Below, piece after piece: positions 1-9,164 of a stretch of DNA of 32,642 nt; the stretch's first letter is position 1, and each line of letters begins with the position of its first letter. Position numbers and translations under genes: made by a program. The DNA lies in NCBI GenBank assembly GCA_017554455.1, contig JAFZIH010000155.1, positions 1 through 32,642 of the forward strand. Direction: 5' to 3'. The notes under the pieces were generated by a model. It was not told where the DNA came from. It did no database searches and saw only the letters and a program-made list of their open reading frames with translations. The DNA comes from Clostridia bacterium (lineage in GTDB: Bacteria > Bacillota > Clostridia > Christensenellales > CAG-138).

Positions 1-2118
1 ATGTTCAGAGTGTTCGAAACCATGGTAGGCGATCGCAAGCTGATCGTCGAAACCGGAAAGTACGCCGAGCAAGCGGGCGGCAACTGCCTCGTGCGCTGCG
101 GCGGAACGGCGGTCATGGTCAACGCAACGGTCGCCAAGGAACCGCGCGACGGCGTTGATTTTCTGCCGCTGTCCATTGAATTTGAAGAGAAGCTGTACGC
201 GGTCGGCAAGATCCCCGGCGGTTTCATCAAGCGCGAAGGCCGCCCGACCGAAAAGGCGATCTTAACCTCGCGTCTGATCGACCGTCCGCTGCGTCCGTTG
301 TTCCCGAAGGGATTCTACAACGACGTGCAGGTCATCGCGACCGTGCTCTCCGTGGAGCAGGACGTCCAGCCCGACGTGCTGGGCATGATCGGCTCCTCCA
401 TTGCGCTGTCCATCAGCAACGCCCCGTTCATGGGTCCGACGGGCTCCGTGGCGGTCGGCATGATCGACGGCGAGTATATCCTGAACCCCGACTGCGCGCA
501 GCGTGAAAAGAGCCGCCTTGCGCTGACCGTCGCCGGCACGCGCGACGCTGTCATGATGGTCGAGGCGGGTGCGAACGAGGTCACCGAGGAGGAAATGCTC
601 GGCGCGATCCTGTTTGCGCATGAGGAGATCAAGAAGATCGTCGACTTCATCGAGATGATCCGGAAGGAAGTCGGCAAACCCAAGATGGAAGTCAACATCC
701 ACGTTCCGGACGAAGATCTCAACCGCCGCGTGCGCGAGTACGCGATGGACAAGGTCGTCTGGCAGATGGACACCTTCGACCGCCACGAGCGCGAGATGCG
801 CACCGAGCAGGTCAAGGAGGAGACCAAGGCAGCGTTCGCGGAGTCCGATCCCGGCATGGAGAAGGACGTCGACGCGATCCTGTACCAGATGCAGAAGGAA
901 GTCATGCGCGACAAGATCATCAACAAGAAGATCCGTCCCGACGGACGCGCGCAGGACGAGATCCGTCCGATCTGGAGCGAGGTCCACATGCTCGAGCGTC
1001 CGCACGGCAGCGCGGTGTTCACCCGCGGCCAGACGCAGGTCATGACGATCGCGACCCTCGGCACCATTGCGGAAGCGCAGATCCTCGACGGGCTCACCCT
1101 CGAAGACAGCAAGCGCTATATGCATCAGTACAACATGCCGCCGTATTCGACCGGTGAAACGCGCCCCGTGCGCAGCCCCGGCCGCCGCGAGATCGGTCAC
1201 GGCGCGCTCGCAGAGCGCGCGCTGCTGCCGGTGCTCCCCTCTGAGGAGGAGTTCCCGTACTGCATGCGTCTGGTCTCCGAAGTCATCAGCTCGAACGGCT
1301 CCACGTCGCAGGCGTCGATCTGCGCGAGCACGCTGGCGCTGATGGACGCGGGCGTTCCGATCAAAAAGCCCGTCGCAGGCGTTGCAATGGGTCTTATTAA
1401 GGACGTGGAATCCGGCAACATCGCTATCCTCACCGATATCCAGGGCTTAGAGGACTTTCTCGGCGACATGGACTTCAAGGTGGCGGGTACGCGCGACGGC
1501 ATCACCGCGATCCAGATGGATATCAAGATCAAGGGCATCGACCGTGAGATCCTGACCCGCGCGCTCGAACAGGCGCGCAAGGGTCGTCTGTTCATCCTTG
1601 ACAAGATGGCGGAGACGATCGCAGAACCGCGCGCAGAGCTTTCGCCCTATGCGCCGCGCATCCTCTCCTTCAAGATCAACCCGGACAAGATCCGCGACGT
1701 CATCGGCAGCGGCGGCAAGACCATCAACGGCATCATCGCGAAGACCGGCGTCAAGATCGACATCGAGGACGACGGCAGCGTCTTCATCGCGTCGCCCGAT
1801 CAGGCGGCAGCCGAGGAAGCGAAGCGCATCATCGACGGTATCGTCGAGGACATCGAAGTCGGCAAGGTCTATCTCGGCACCGTGGTCGGCATCAAGGAGT
1901 TCGGCGCGTTCGTGAACCTGAAGCCCGGCACCGACGGGTTATTGCACATCTCCCGCATTGCAAGAGAGCGTGTCGCGAAGGTCGAGGACGTTCTGAACCT
2001 CGGCGATCAGGTGCTTGTGCGCGTCATCGAGATCGATCCGAAGACGGGCAAGATCAGCTTAACCCGCAAGGATCTGCTCCCCGATCCGAAGAAAGACGCG
2101 GATAACGGAGAGAACTGA
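1..2118 (+). CDS. pnp: Polyribonucleotide nucleotidyltransferase (PNPase)
   Basis: Phosphorolytic 3'-to-5' exoribonuclease that degrades mRNA to nucleoside diphosphates and can also add 3' tails; cytoplasmic and trimeric in known homologues. The 705-residue length is normal. Two RNase PH domains (about 3-145 and 320-460) flank a helical linker. The catalytic segment LGDMDFK is intact, with D485, D491 and K493 matching the E. coli residues D486, D492 and K494. A KH domain (GSGGK at 569-573) and an S1 domain (about 619-690) complete the RNA-binding tail. The protein starts MFRVFET, as expected for the family N-terminus, so the gene looks complete although the window opens on its first base and the ribosome site is outside. 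It is followed by a hairpin and then the M16 peptidase gene, the order seen in many Firmicutes. Confidence 0.98.
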   Translation: MFRVFETMVGDRKLIVETGKYAEQAGGNCLVRCGGTAVMVNATVAKEPRDGVDFLPLSIEFEEKLYAVGKIPGGFIKREGRPTEKAILTSRLIDRPLRPLFPKGFYNDVQVIATVLSVEQDVQPDVLGMIGSSIALSISNAPFMGPTGSVAVGMIDGEYILNPDCAQREKSRLALTVAGTRDAVMMVEAGANEVTEEEMLGAILFAHEEIKKIVDFIEMIRKEVGKPKMEVNIHVPDEDLNRRVREYAMDKVVWQMDTFDRHEREMRTEQVKEETKAAFAESDPGMEKDVDAILYQMQKEVMRDKIINKKIRPDGRAQDEIRPIWSEVHMLERPHGSAVFTRGQTQVMTIATLGTIAEAQILDGLTLEDSKRYMHQYNMPPYSTGETRPVRSPGRREIGHGALAERALLPVLPSEEEFPYCMRLVSEVISSNGSTSQASICASTLALMDAGVPIKKPVAGVAMGLIKDVESGNIAILTDIQGLEDFLGDMDFKVAGTRDGITAIQMDIKIKGIDREILTRALEQARKGRLFILDKMAETIAEPRAELSPYAPRILSFKINPDKIRDVIGSGGKTINGIIAKTGVKIDIEDDGSVFIASPDQAAAEEAKRIIDGIVEDIEVGKVYLGTVVGIKEFGAFVNLKPGTDGLLHISRIARERVAKVEDVLNLGDQVLVRVIEIDPKTGKISLTRKDLLPDPKKDADNGEN

Positions 2119-2129
2119 CGAGCAGAATA

Positions 2130-2161
2130 AAGAGGGGCAGCGGACAGTCTGCCCTTCTTTT
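2130..2161 (+). terminator. Intrinsic terminator or attenuator after pnp
   Basis: An 11-bp stem (AAGAGGGGCAG with CTGCCCTTCTT, one G-U pair) encloses an 8-base loop at 2141-2148 and runs into a short T tract at 2158-2161. It lies between pnp and the M16 peptidase gene with only about 18 bases to the next start, and no promoter is obvious in between. It probably acts as a partial terminator that lowers downstream expression, or as a 3' stabilising hairpin. Confidence 0.7.
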
Positions 2162-2179
2162 GCATCGGAGGTACGCAGT

Positions 2180-3469
2180 ATGATCGAACAGATTCGGCTC
2201 GGTAACGGTATTCGCGTCTGCATGGAGCACATGGATTCCGTGCGCTCGGTGGCGCTCGGCGTGTGGGTCAACGCGGGTTCCGTCTTTGAGACGGAGAGCG
2301 ACGCCGGCGTTTCGCACTTTATCGAGCACATGCTCTTCAAGGGCACGGAAACACGCAGTGCTTCGGATATCGCAGCGGAAACGGACGCCATCGGCGCGAA
2401 TCTGAACGCGTTCACGGCGAAGGAGTGCACCTGCTTCCACATCAAGGCGCTCGACGAGGACCTTGCGCTTGCGGTCGAAATGCTGTCGGACATTCTGCTT
2501 CACAGCACGCTCGAGCCCGAGCAGATGGACCGCGAACGCGGCGTCGTGCTCGAGGAGATCGCCATGACCGAGGACAGCCCGGAGGACATCGTGTTCGACC
2601 GTGCGTGCGAACAGCTTTTCAAGGATACGCCGATCGAATCGGAGATCCTCGGCACGGAAGAGACCGTCGGCGCCATGCGGCGCGAGGACCTCGTGCGCTA
2701 CATGCAGCGGCATTACACGGCGGAAAACACGGTGATCGCCGTCGCGGGGAGCTTCGAACGCGAAACGCTGCTTGCGCTTTTGGAACGGTATTTTGCTGAC
2801 GTGCCGCACGGGGAACGCCACGACGCGCCGGCCGTTTCGATCCGTACGGGCTTTCGCACGGCGCTTGTCAAAAAGGACGTCGAGCAGATCAATCTCTGTC
2901 TCGCGCTGCCGGGCGCGGCGCTCGGGACGGACGAATACTATGCGCAGGTGGTGCTGTCGAACGCTTTGGGCGGCAGCATGAGCTCGCGGCTCTTTCAGCA
3001 CATCCGCGAGGAGCGCGGGCTTGCGTACTCGGTGTATTCCTATCCGATGGCTTACCGCGGCGCGGGCTGCCTCTGCTTTTACGCGGGCTGTACGGAGGGG
3101 CAGGCGGGCGAGGTGCTTTCGCTGATGCTCCGTGAACTCGACGACGTGAAGCGGGACGGCATTTCGGAGGACGAATTCATCCGCGCAAGACAGCAGCTGA
3201 AGGGCAGCTATCTACTCGGCATGGAGTCCACGATGGCGCATATGAGCGCGCTCGGCAAGACGGCGCTGCTTCTCGACAAGGAATACGATCTGGACGGCAC
3301 CTTGCACTGTATCGAGCGCGTGACCCCGGAAGCGGTGCAAAAAGCCGCAAAAGAGCTCTTTTCGCCGGAAGCCGCCGCGTTCTGCGCGGTCGGACGGCTG
3401 AACGGCGTCGGCGATACGCTGAAACAAATGACAGAGGATTGGTGGCAACGGAATGGACGACAAGCTTGA
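2180..3469 (+). CDS. M16-family zinc metallopeptidase (MlpA/YmxG-like)
   Basis: Predicted cytoplasmic zinc peptidase of the pitrilysin/processing-peptidase family. The inverted zinc motif HxxEH is HFIEH at residues 46-50, and the third ligand region ERGVVLEEI lies at 119-127 (E125 or E126), so the protein looks catalytically competent. Its 429 residues match single-unit M16B proteins such as Bacillus YmxG (about 410). There is no signal peptide. The C-terminal half carries the usual second domain, including a RLFQHIREERGLAYSVYS stretch. The ATG at 2180 follows a GGAGG site at 2166-2170. The gene overlaps the next one by 17 bases, implying coupled translation. The substrate is unknown; neighbourhood with pnp is conserved in Firmicutes but does not define it. 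Confidence 0.93.
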   Translation: MIEQIRLGNGIRVCMEHMDSVRSVALGVWVNAGSVFETESDAGVSHFIEHMLFKGTETRSASDIAAETDAIGANLNAFTAKECTCFHIKALDEDLALAVEMLSDILLHSTLEPEQMDRERGVVLEEIAMTEDSPEDIVFDRACEQLFKDTPIESEILGTEETVGAMRREDLVRYMQRHYTAENTVIAVAGSFERETLLALLERYFADVPHGERHDAPAVSIRTGFRTALVKKDVEQINLCLALPGAALGTDEYYAQVVLSNALGGSMSSRLFQHIREERGLAYSVYSYPMAYRGAGCLCFYAGCTEGQAGEVLSLMLRELDDVKRDGISEDEFIRARQQLKGSYLLGMESTMAHMSALGKTALLLDKEYDLDGTLHCIERVTPEAVQKAAKELFSPEAAAFCAVGRLNGVGDTLKQMTEDWWQRNGRQA

Positions 3470-3839
3470 AGTGATCTTCCGGCTCCAGAAGGCGCTGGAC
3501 GAGGACATCATGGAACGGCGGAATCTCGATTTCCCGTATGAGGTGTGGATGCAGAAGGACATCCTTGCCTGTATGGACGAGCTGACGGAGCTTCTGAACG
3601 AGCTGAACTGGAAGTGGTGGAAGAATCCGAAAACTTTGGATCCGGACGCGATCAAGGGTGAGCTCGTCGACGTGCTGCACTTTTTCGTGAGTATGTGCAT
3701 CAGAAGCGGCATGTCCGCCGAGGATCTGTATAACGGCTATATCGCCAAAAACAAGGAGAATTTCGACCGCCAGTACGGGAGATCCAAAAAGACGGGGTAT
3801 GAGGTAACGACGAATGGAACGGAGCTTTCGGGCAACTAA
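3453..3839 (+). CDS. Dimeric dUTPase / MazG-like all-alpha NTP pyrophosphatase
   Basis: Likely hydrolyses dUTP (possibly dUDP) to dUMP and so keeps uracil out of DNA. The protein is 128 residues and all-helical. It shows the metal-binding pattern of the type-2 dUTPase group: E43, E46 and E50 in DELTELLNELNWKWWK, then E70 and D73 in GELVDVLHF, and a basic/asparagine motif KNKENFDRQ near 99-107. The tryptophan-rich segment after the first acidic cluster is typical of dUTPase_2 proteins. The start ATG lies inside the end of the M16 gene behind a purine-rich stretch (GAGGATTGGTGG), and the last 26 bases overlap the next gene. A broader MazG-like substrate range cannot be excluded. Confidence 0.82.
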   Translation: MDDKLEVIFRLQKALDEDIMERRNLDFPYEVWMQKDILACMDELTELLNELNWKWWKNPKTLDPDAIKGELVDVLHFFVSMCIRSGMSAEDLYNGYIAKNKENFDRQYGRSKKTGYEVTTNGTELSGN

Positions 3840-5043
3840 GCGGTTCTATTTTCTGCTCTTCGCCAGCGGGGCGCTGCTGGTCGCCTTTGTCGTGGGCGCG
3901 ATCTGGCTGATGAAAAAGGTGACGGGCAACGTACGAAAGCTTGAGCAGATGACGCTGTATACCGAGGTGGAAAGCGAAGCGGTCGTGGTGCGCAGCGAAC
4001 GTCTGTTCACCGAGTCCGCGAGTGAGAGCCATATCCTGCTTGAAGAGGGCGCGATGGTTTCCGAGGGCGATGCGATCGCGGTGCTGTTCCCGTATTCCTA
4101 CGAGAGCCAGATCTCCGCGATCTGCAACAAGGAGGCGGCGCTGTATACGCTTTTACAGTCGCTTCTTCGGACCGATACGGGCGGCACACTGCCCGACGAG
4201 GTCGTCGGATACAACCGGCAGATCAGCGAAGTTTCAAAGCAAATGCGCGCGGCGTCGAACAGGGAACGCGATCCCGTGGAATACATGAAACTCGAATCGC
4301 GGCTCATCAAGCTTCAGGAGGCGCGCCGCGACGTCATGGTGCAGTCTCTTTCGAAGACGACCGATCAGATCACCGACGCGGTGAATGAGATCGACACGAT
4401 GAGAAAAAGCTTTGAGACCGAAAGCGCGCGTACGATCACATCCGAATTCAACGGTTATATCAGCTTTTATTCGGACATGAACGAGGAAAACCTCCGCGAC
4501 GTATCGCAGCTCACGGTGCCGCTGATCAAGCGTATCCTGAACGCGCCGTCGATCAGCATGGACAATGAAAACTTCAGCTACCGCATCGTAACGGACCGCT
4601 CGAAGTTCTATCTTGCATTCGTTACGAGCGCGAAGGGATCGAACCGACTGATGCCGGGGCTGACGTATTCGATGACTGTCAAGGGCGTCAAGGGCGCGTA
4701 TCAGGGCAGGATCGTGACGGAGCGCGATACCGAAACGGGCGTTCTGTACGTCATGGAGATCGACGCGGACGTGCGGCCGCTTTTGACCACGCGCGTCGTT
4801 GAGATCTCGGTACAGAACAACGCGACGGGGCTTTATGTGCCGGTCGACTACATTCAGTATACGGACGGCGTTCCGTACATCTATGCGAAATCCACGGACG
4901 GTACCTATCAGAAGGTCGCGGTCTATATCGCGGGAAGCGACGGCGAGAACGCGATCGTTTCCGCACGCGACAGCCACATCACGCTGTTTGCGGGGCTCAA
5001 GGTGCGCATGCCGATCGAGGAGGAGGACGAGAACAAGTCATGA
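3814..5043 (+). CDS. HlyD-like membrane-anchored adaptor protein
   Basis: Predicted single-pass membrane protein of the HlyD/membrane-fusion type. A short basic N-terminus precedes one transmembrane helix (about 11-33). A half lipoyl-like motif, GAMVSEGDAIAVLFP (79-93), a long helical coiled-coil region (about 95-210) and a C-terminal beta-rich region (about 255-400) follow. That order is typical of periplasmic adaptor subunits, but here the protein would face the outside of a Gram-positive cell. No transporter gene is adjacent. It starts inside the dUTPase gene behind GAGGT at 3801-3805 and ends in an ATGA overlap with yggS, so it is translated with the division genes. Similar adaptors beside yggS-sepF occur in other Clostridia (from memory). 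Its partner and cargo are unknown. Confidence 0.75.
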   Translation: MERSFRATKRFYFLLFASGALLVAFVVGAIWLMKKVTGNVRKLEQMTLYTEVESEAVVVRSERLFTESASESHILLEEGAMVSEGDAIAVLFPYSYESQISAICNKEAALYTLLQSLLRTDTGGTLPDEVVGYNRQISEVSKQMRAASNRERDPVEYMKLESRLIKLQEARRDVMVQSLSKTTDQITDAVNEIDTMRKSFETESARTITSEFNGYISFYSDMNEENLRDVSQLTVPLIKRILNAPSISMDNENFSYRIVTDRSKFYLAFVTSAKGSNRLMPGLTYSMTVKGVKGAYQGRIVTERDTETGVLYVMEIDADVRPLLTTRVVEISVQNNATGLYVPVDYIQYTDGVPYIYAKSTDGTYQKVAVYIAGSDGENAIVSARDSHITLFAGLKVRMPIEEEDENKS

Positions 5044-5747
5044 CGATCCGGGAGAATCTGGAATCGGTACGCGAGCGGATGGCGCTTGCATGCCAAAGAT
5101 CCGGCAGAAAGGAATCGGACGTAACGCTGATCGCGGTCACGAAGTTCGTGGAGATCGCCCGCATCCAGGAGGCGGTCGATGCCGGCGTGACCGAAATCGG
5201 GGAAAATCGCGCGCAGGAGTTCACCGAAAAGTTAAATTTTTATAAACAGAATCATTTAAGGGCGCATTTCATTGGACAACTGCAAACGAACAAGGTAAAA
5301 TATGTATGCGGCAAAGCGGATCTGATCCAATCGGTCGATCGGGAACCGCTGCTCGACGCGATCCTGGCGTATGCCGAACGAAACGGCGTTACGCAGGATA
5401 TTTTGATCGAGGTCAACATCGGACGCGAAGTACAGAAGGGCGGGATCGCGCCGGAAGCGCTCTTTGCGCTTACGGACCGCATCGCGGAACTGAACAACAT
5501 CCGGCTTCGCGGATTGATGTGCGTACCGCCTGCGATCGAACAGGAAGCGGTGCGTCCGTACTTTCGGGAGATGCGAGCGCTGTTCGAACGCATACAGCGC
5601 ACGTATCCGGCGCTGCCTGTTGACACGCTGTCGATGGGCATGAGTCACGATTTTGACACGGCGATCGAGGAAGGCGCAACGACCGTGCGCGTCGGGACAG
5701 CGATCTTCGGACCGCGAACAACAATGGGAGGAAATCAGAATGGGTAG
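5040..5747 (+). CDS. yggS: YggS/PLPBP-family pyridoxal phosphate-binding protein
   Basis: PLP-binding homeostasis protein with an alanine-racemase-like barrel. It is thought to buffer and deliver PLP rather than act as an enzyme. The PLP lysine is K35 in IAVTKF. The segment HFIGQLQTNK and the C-terminal LSMGMSHDFDTAIEEGATTV and VRVGTAIFG segments are diagnostic. The 235-residue length is normal. ATGA overlap with the upstream adaptor gene and an 8-base overlap with sepF place it firmly in one operon. Linkage to sepF is a hallmark of Gram-positive bacteria (Bacillus ylmE-ylmF). Confidence 0.96.
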   Translation: MTIRENLESVRERMALACQRSGRKESDVTLIAVTKFVEIARIQEAVDAGVTEIGENRAQEFTEKLNFYKQNHLRAHFIGQLQTNKVKYVCGKADLIQSVDREPLLDAILAYAERNGVTQDILIEVNIGREVQKGGIAPEALFALTDRIAELNNIRLRGLMCVPPAIEQEAVRPYFREMRALFERIQRTYPALPVDTLSMGMSHDFDTAIEEGATTVRVGTAIFGPRTTMGGNQNG

Positions 5748-6171
5748 ATTTTTGAACTTCATCGGACTCGAAGAGACGGAAGAGGACGAAGGCGTTCTCA
5801 GCGAGCAGCAGGACGTGCAGCCCGCAAGACGCGAACCGCGTTCCAGACGGCGTGAAAACGCGCTGGTCGGCGGCGGCGAAGCGCAGCCGATCCCGCAAAG
5901 TATGGCGTCGATGAAGATGATCGTGTATCATCCGGTTTGCTATGACGACGCGCAGACGATCGTGGACAATCTTAAGAATCGCCGTCCGGTCATCGTCAAC
6001 ATGGAAGAGCTCGACGGGAACACGGCGCAGCGCGTGCTGGACTTTTTGCTCGGCGCGATCTATGCGACGAACGGCACGGCAAATAAGGTCTCGAGAGGGA
6101 TCTTCCTGTTCGCGCCGCACGACGTCGCGGTCGAGGACACCGTTGAGGATACCGGTTTCTCCGATATGTAA
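5740..6171 (+). CDS. sepF: Cell division protein SepF
   Basis: Cytoplasmic FtsZ partner that anchors the Z ring to the membrane and shapes the septum. The ATG at 5740 was chosen because GGGAGGAAA lies just upstream and because the product then begins MGRFLNFIGL, the amphipathic membrane-targeting helix of SepF. Longer upstream readings run through yggS. The protein has 143 residues: the membrane helix, a charged linker to about residue 57, and the SepF core (MKMIVYHPVCYDDAQTIVDN, then RRPVIVNMEELD and the glycine-containing dimer helix). It overlaps the end of yggS by 8 bases. The YlmG and YlmH genes that usually follow are absent, and a mini-DivIVA comes next. Confidence 0.96.
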   Translation: MGRFLNFIGLEETEEDEGVLSEQQDVQPARREPRSRRRENALVGGGEAQPIPQSMASMKMIVYHPVCYDDAQTIVDNLKNRRPVIVNMEELDGNTAQRVLDFLLGAIYATNGTANKVSRGIFLFAPHDVAVEDTVEDTGFSDM

Positions 6172-6177
6172 CCTTCC

Positions 6178-6456
6178 ATGATCAAGGCGGAGAACATAGC
6201 CAATAAGGAGTTTCGCAAAGCGCTGTTCGGGTACGACCGCGAGGACGTGGACAAGTATCTGGACGAGCTTATCGCGCAGCTTCTTGAGATGGAAAAGGAA
6301 CGAAAGGAGATGGCGTCGACCATCGAATACCTCGTTTCCGAACTGACCGCGCAGGGCGAAGGTAAGCCCGATGAGCGCGTGGTCGGTCCCGTATCTCCGC
6401 ATGCCACGGTCAGCGAGGAGGAGCGCAGACGCGCGCAGGAGAACATCGAACCGTGA
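6178..6456 (+). CDS. Short DivIVA-domain protein
   Basis: A 92-residue protein whose first part, [20 protein letters not shown] (9-28), matches the N-terminal membrane-binding DivIVA/GpsB motif (K-x-F-x4-x-G-Y-x3-E/D-V-D-x-Y/F-L). A short coiled coil follows to about residue 58, then a charged tail. Full DivIVA proteins run 150 residues or more, so this one lacks most of the coiled coil and resembles GpsB in size. A role at the division site fits its position 6 bases after sepF. The ribosome site is weak, suggesting translation coupled to sepF. The stop overlaps the GTG start of the radical SAM gene (GTGA). Confidence 0.8.
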   Translation: MIKAENIANKEFRKALFGYDREDVDKYLDELIAQLLEMEKERKEMASTIEYLVSELTAQGEGKPDERVVGPVSPHATVSEEERRRAQENIEP

Positions 6457-8363
6457 ACCGAACGCCCCTGAACACCATACCGCCCGTATCGGCGGAAGAA
6501 ATGAAAGCCCGCGGAATCGCCGGGCTTGATTTTGTTTACGTGAGCGGCGACGCCTACATCGACCATCCGAGCTTCGGTACGGCGATCATCGCGCGGGTAC
6601 TGCAAAGTCGCGGGTATTCGGTCGGCATCCTCGCGCAACCGGACTGGCACGACGTCGAGGCGTTCAGAAGCATGGGAAAGCCGCGTCTTGCGTTTTTGGT
6701 GTCCGCGGGCAATCTCGATTCGATGGTCGATCACTATACCGCCGCGAAACGCCGCAGAAGCGACGACGCCTATACGCCGGGCGGCAAGGCGGGCAAGCGC
6801 CCAGACCGCGCCGTGATCGTGTACGCGAACCGCTGCCGCGAGGCGTTCCCGCACGTGCCGGTGCTGATCGGCGGCATCGAAGCAAGCTTGCGCCGCTTTG
6901 CGCACTACGATTACTGGGACGACCGCGTGCGACATTCGATCCTGTACGACGCGGGCGCCGATATTCTGATGTACGGCATGGGCGAGCGCAGCGTCGTTGC
7001 GATCGCAGATGCACTGAACGCCGGAACGCCCATGCATGAGATCCGCGATATTCCGGGAACGTGCTTCCGGGTCAACGATCCCAATGAGGTCCCGGACGCG
7101 CTTATGCTGCCTTCGTACGGCGAGGTCGCAACGGACAAGCGTAAGTATGCCGAGGCGTTCAAAACGCAGTTTGAGGAGCAGGACGCGATCCGCGGGAAGC
7201 GGCTCATTCAGCCGCACGAAAAGGGGTATCTCGTGCAGAACCCGCCGCAGCCACCGCTTTCGACGGAGGAGATGGACGCGGTGTACGCGCTGCCGTTTAC
7301 GCGCCGCCCGCACCCGAGCTACAAGGAACCGATCCCGGCAATCGACGAGGTGAAGTTTTCGATCACGTCGTGCCGCGGATGCTTCGGCGGCTGTAATTTC
7401 TGCGCGCTGACGTTCCACCAGGGACGCGTGATCTCGGCGCGAAGCCACGAATCCATTCTCAAAGAAGCGCGCGAGATGACGAAGGACCCGGATTTCAAGG
7501 GCTTTATCCACGACGTCGGCGGACCGACCGCGAACTTCCGCAAGCCCGCGTGCAAAAAACAGCTGAAAAGCGGCGTGTGCAAAAACCGATCGTGCATCGG
7601 CTACGAACGCTGCCAAAACCTCGAGGTCAGCCACGAGGACTACGTTGCACTTTTGAAAAAGCTTCGCGCCGTGCCGGGCGTCAAGAAGGTCTTTATCCGA
7701 AGCGGCGTGCGCTTCGATTACCTGCTATACGACAAGAGCGACGCGTTTTTAAAAGAGCTCTGCGAACATCATATCTCCGGGCAGCTGAAGGTCGCGCCGG
7801 AGCATATCGCGGACCGCACGCTGTATTACATGAACAAGACGCCGCACGCGCTCTACGAGAAGTTCATCCGCCGCTACGAGCGCATGAACGCGCGGCTCGG
7901 CAAAAAACAGTTCGTCGTGCCGTACCTGATGAGTTCACACCCGGGCTGCACGCTGAATGACGCGATCGAGCTTGCGCTGTATCTGAAAAAGATCGGGCAC
8001 CGTCCCGAACAGGTGCAGGATTTTTACCCGACGCCGGGCACGGTCTCGACCTGCATGTACCATACGGGACTGGACCCGCGCACCATGCAGCCCGTGTACG
8101 TGCCGAAGAAGCCGGAGGAGAAGGCGATGCAGCGCGCGCTGATGCAGTTTTTCCTGCCCGCGAACTTCAACACGGTGCGAAAAGCCCTGCGGCAAGCAAA
8201 CCGCGAGGACCTGATCGGCACGGGCAAAAACGCGCTTGTTCCGCCGGAACGGACGCGGGAACCGATGGGCCGCGGCAGAAATCCGCAAAAGAGAAGCGAA
8301 ATCCCGACAAAAAAGGGAAAACAGGCAAAGAAATCTGTTGACAAACGGCGCCGGAATGGTTAA
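6453..8363 (+). CDS. YgiQ-family radical SAM protein
   Basis: Large radical SAM protein of the UPF0313/YgiQ family; the reaction is unknown. The CxxxCxxC cluster motif is visible as CFGGCNFC (about 309-316), within [19 protein letters not shown]. The N-terminal domain contains [10 protein letters not shown] and [18 protein letters not shown], both strongly conserved in this family. The 636-residue length fits, and a lysine/arginine-rich tail of about 35 residues closes the protein. The GTG at 6453 gives the expected N-terminus and overlaps the DivIVA-like stop, so translation is coupled. Its last bases contain the promoter for the next unit. Position downstream of division genes suggests co-expression, not a shared mechanism. 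Confidence 0.93.
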   Translation: MNRTPLNTIPPVSAEEMKARGIAGLDFVYVSGDAYIDHPSFGTAIIARVLQSRGYSVGILAQPDWHDVEAFRSMGKPRLAFLVSAGNLDSMVDHYTAAKRRRSDDAYTPGGKAGKRPDRAVIVYANRCREAFPHVPVLIGGIEASLRRFAHYDYWDDRVRHSILYDAGADILMYGMGERSVVAIADALNAGTPMHEIRDIPGTCFRVNDPNEVPDALMLPSYGEVATDKRKYAEAFKTQFEEQDAIRGKRLIQPHEKGYLVQNPPQPPLSTEEMDAVYALPFTRRPHPSYKEPIPAIDEVKFSITSCRGCFGGCNFCALTFHQGRVISARSHESILKEAREMTKDPDFKGFIHDVGGPTANFRKPACKKQLKSGVCKNRSCIGYERCQNLEVSHEDYVALLKKLRAVPGVKKVFIRSGVRFDYLLYDKSDAFLKELCEHHISGQLKVAPEHIADRTLYYMNKTPHALYEKFIRRYERMNARLGKKQFVVPYLMSSHPGCTLNDAIELALYLKKIGHRPEQVQDFYPTPGTVSTCMYHTGLDPRTMQPVYVPKKPEEKAMQRALMQFFLPANFNTVRKALRQANREDLIGTGKNALVPPERTREPMGRGRNPQKRSEIPTKKGKQAKKSVDKRRRNG

Positions 8364-8366
8364 AAT
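8338..8366 (+). promoter_or_regulatory. Sigma-A promoter for the DUF177-rpmF unit
   Basis: TTGACA (8338-8343), a 17-base spacer and TAAAAT (8361-8366) form a near-consensus housekeeping promoter. It lies inside the last codons of the radical SAM gene, and the -10 box includes that gene's stop codon. It gives the DUF177-rpmF pair its own transcription, with an untranslated leader of about 20 bases. Confidence 0.85.
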
Positions 8367-8393
8367 AGCTGTTGGTTCATTTTGAGGTTGCGT

Positions 8394-8906
8394 ATGATTG
8401 TATCGGTGAATGAAGCATTGCGAAGGATCGGCGAGCCGTTCCCGTTCGCGTGGGAAGGCGAGTTAGAGCCCCAGACCTTTGCGGGGGATCCCGTGAAGTT
8501 TACAGGCACGGCAAAGCTTTCCGGAACGTACGTCTACGACGGAAAGACCTTCCGTGTGGACGCGGACGCCGAGGCGTCGTACGAAACGACCTGCGCGCGC
8601 TGCGGAGCGCCGATGGTTGAGACGCTTTCGTTCTCGTTTTCGGAGCATTTCGTCCGTTCGGTCTACAAGACGCCGGACGACGAGCTCTATCCGTACGAGG
8701 GCGAGAAACTTGATCTATCCGAAGCGTTTTTCGACAATCTCTTTTTGGAGATGCCGATGACGACGGTGTGCAGCGAGTCCTGCAAGGGACTTTGCCCGAT
8801 CTGCGGCGCGAACCTGAACCAAGGACAGTGCGGCTGTCAAAATCAAAAAGTCGATGCGCGTCTGGTCGCGCTCGAATCATTATTGAACGATCATAAGGAG
8901 GTGTAA
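8394..8906 (+). CDS. DUF177 (YceD-like) protein
   Basis: Conserved protein of the YceD/DUF177 family, almost always encoded directly before rpmF and linked to ribosome or 23S rRNA maturation in some bacteria. The product is about 170 residues. It has a CARCG pair near residue 67 and a second cysteine-rich cluster, CSESCKGLCPICG, followed by QGQCGC, so it probably binds zinc. I chose the ATG at 8394 rather than the in-frame TTG at 8382, because GAGG at 8384-8387 is correctly spaced for it. The stop is separated by 2 bases from the rpmF start, with the rpmF ribosome site inside this gene's end. Confidence 0.9.
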   Translation: MIVSVNEALRRIGEPFPFAWEGELEPQTFAGDPVKFTGTAKLSGTYVYDGKTFRVDADAEASYETTCARCGAPMVETLSFSFSEHFVRSVYKTPDDELYPYEGEKLDLSEAFFDNLFLEMPMTTVCSESCKGLCPICGANLNQGQCGCQNQKVDARLVALESLLNDHKEV

Positions 8907-8908
8907 TC

Positions 8909-9097
8909 ATGGCAGTACCCAAGAGAAAAACGTCGAAGGCGAGAAGAGATTCGCGCAGAGCGAACAATTCGAAGGCAGTAGCGCCCAACCTCGTCGAGTG
9001 CCCGAAGTGCCACGAGCTGAAAGCGCAGCACACGGTCTGCAAGAACTGCGGCTATTATGATGGCAGAGAAGTCATCAACATGGAAGACGAAAAGTAA
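8909..9097 (+). CDS. rpmF: 50S ribosomal protein L32
   Basis: Small basic large-subunit protein of 62 residues. The start MAVPKRKTSKARRDSRRAN is typical of L32. The zinc ribbon is intact, with C31, C34, C44 and C47, so this is the zinc-binding form rather than the cysteine-free paralogue made under zinc starvation. An almost perfect ribosome site (AAGGAGGTG, 8896-8904) precedes the ATG. It is transcribed with the DUF177 gene. A terminator follows at 9165-9196. The usual downstream partner plsX is displaced about 5 kb away. Confidence 0.97.
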   Translation: MAVPKRKTSKARRDSRRANNSKAVAPNLVECPKCHELKAQHTVCKNCGYYDGREVINMEDEK

Positions 9098-9164
9098 TTA
9101 CCATGATTGCCCGTTCGGAAAGGACCGGATCGGAGCTTCCCGAGCGGGAGCACCACAACTTTTG

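Noticed and set aside
262..1200. A 312-codon reverse-strand open frame inside pnp
   Set aside because: Antisense shadow of a clear PNPase gene; no ribosome site and no recognisable domain.
6060..7634. A 524-codon reverse-strand frame over sepF and the radical SAM gene
   Set aside because: Runs antisense across three well-supported genes and lacks any motif or ribosome site.
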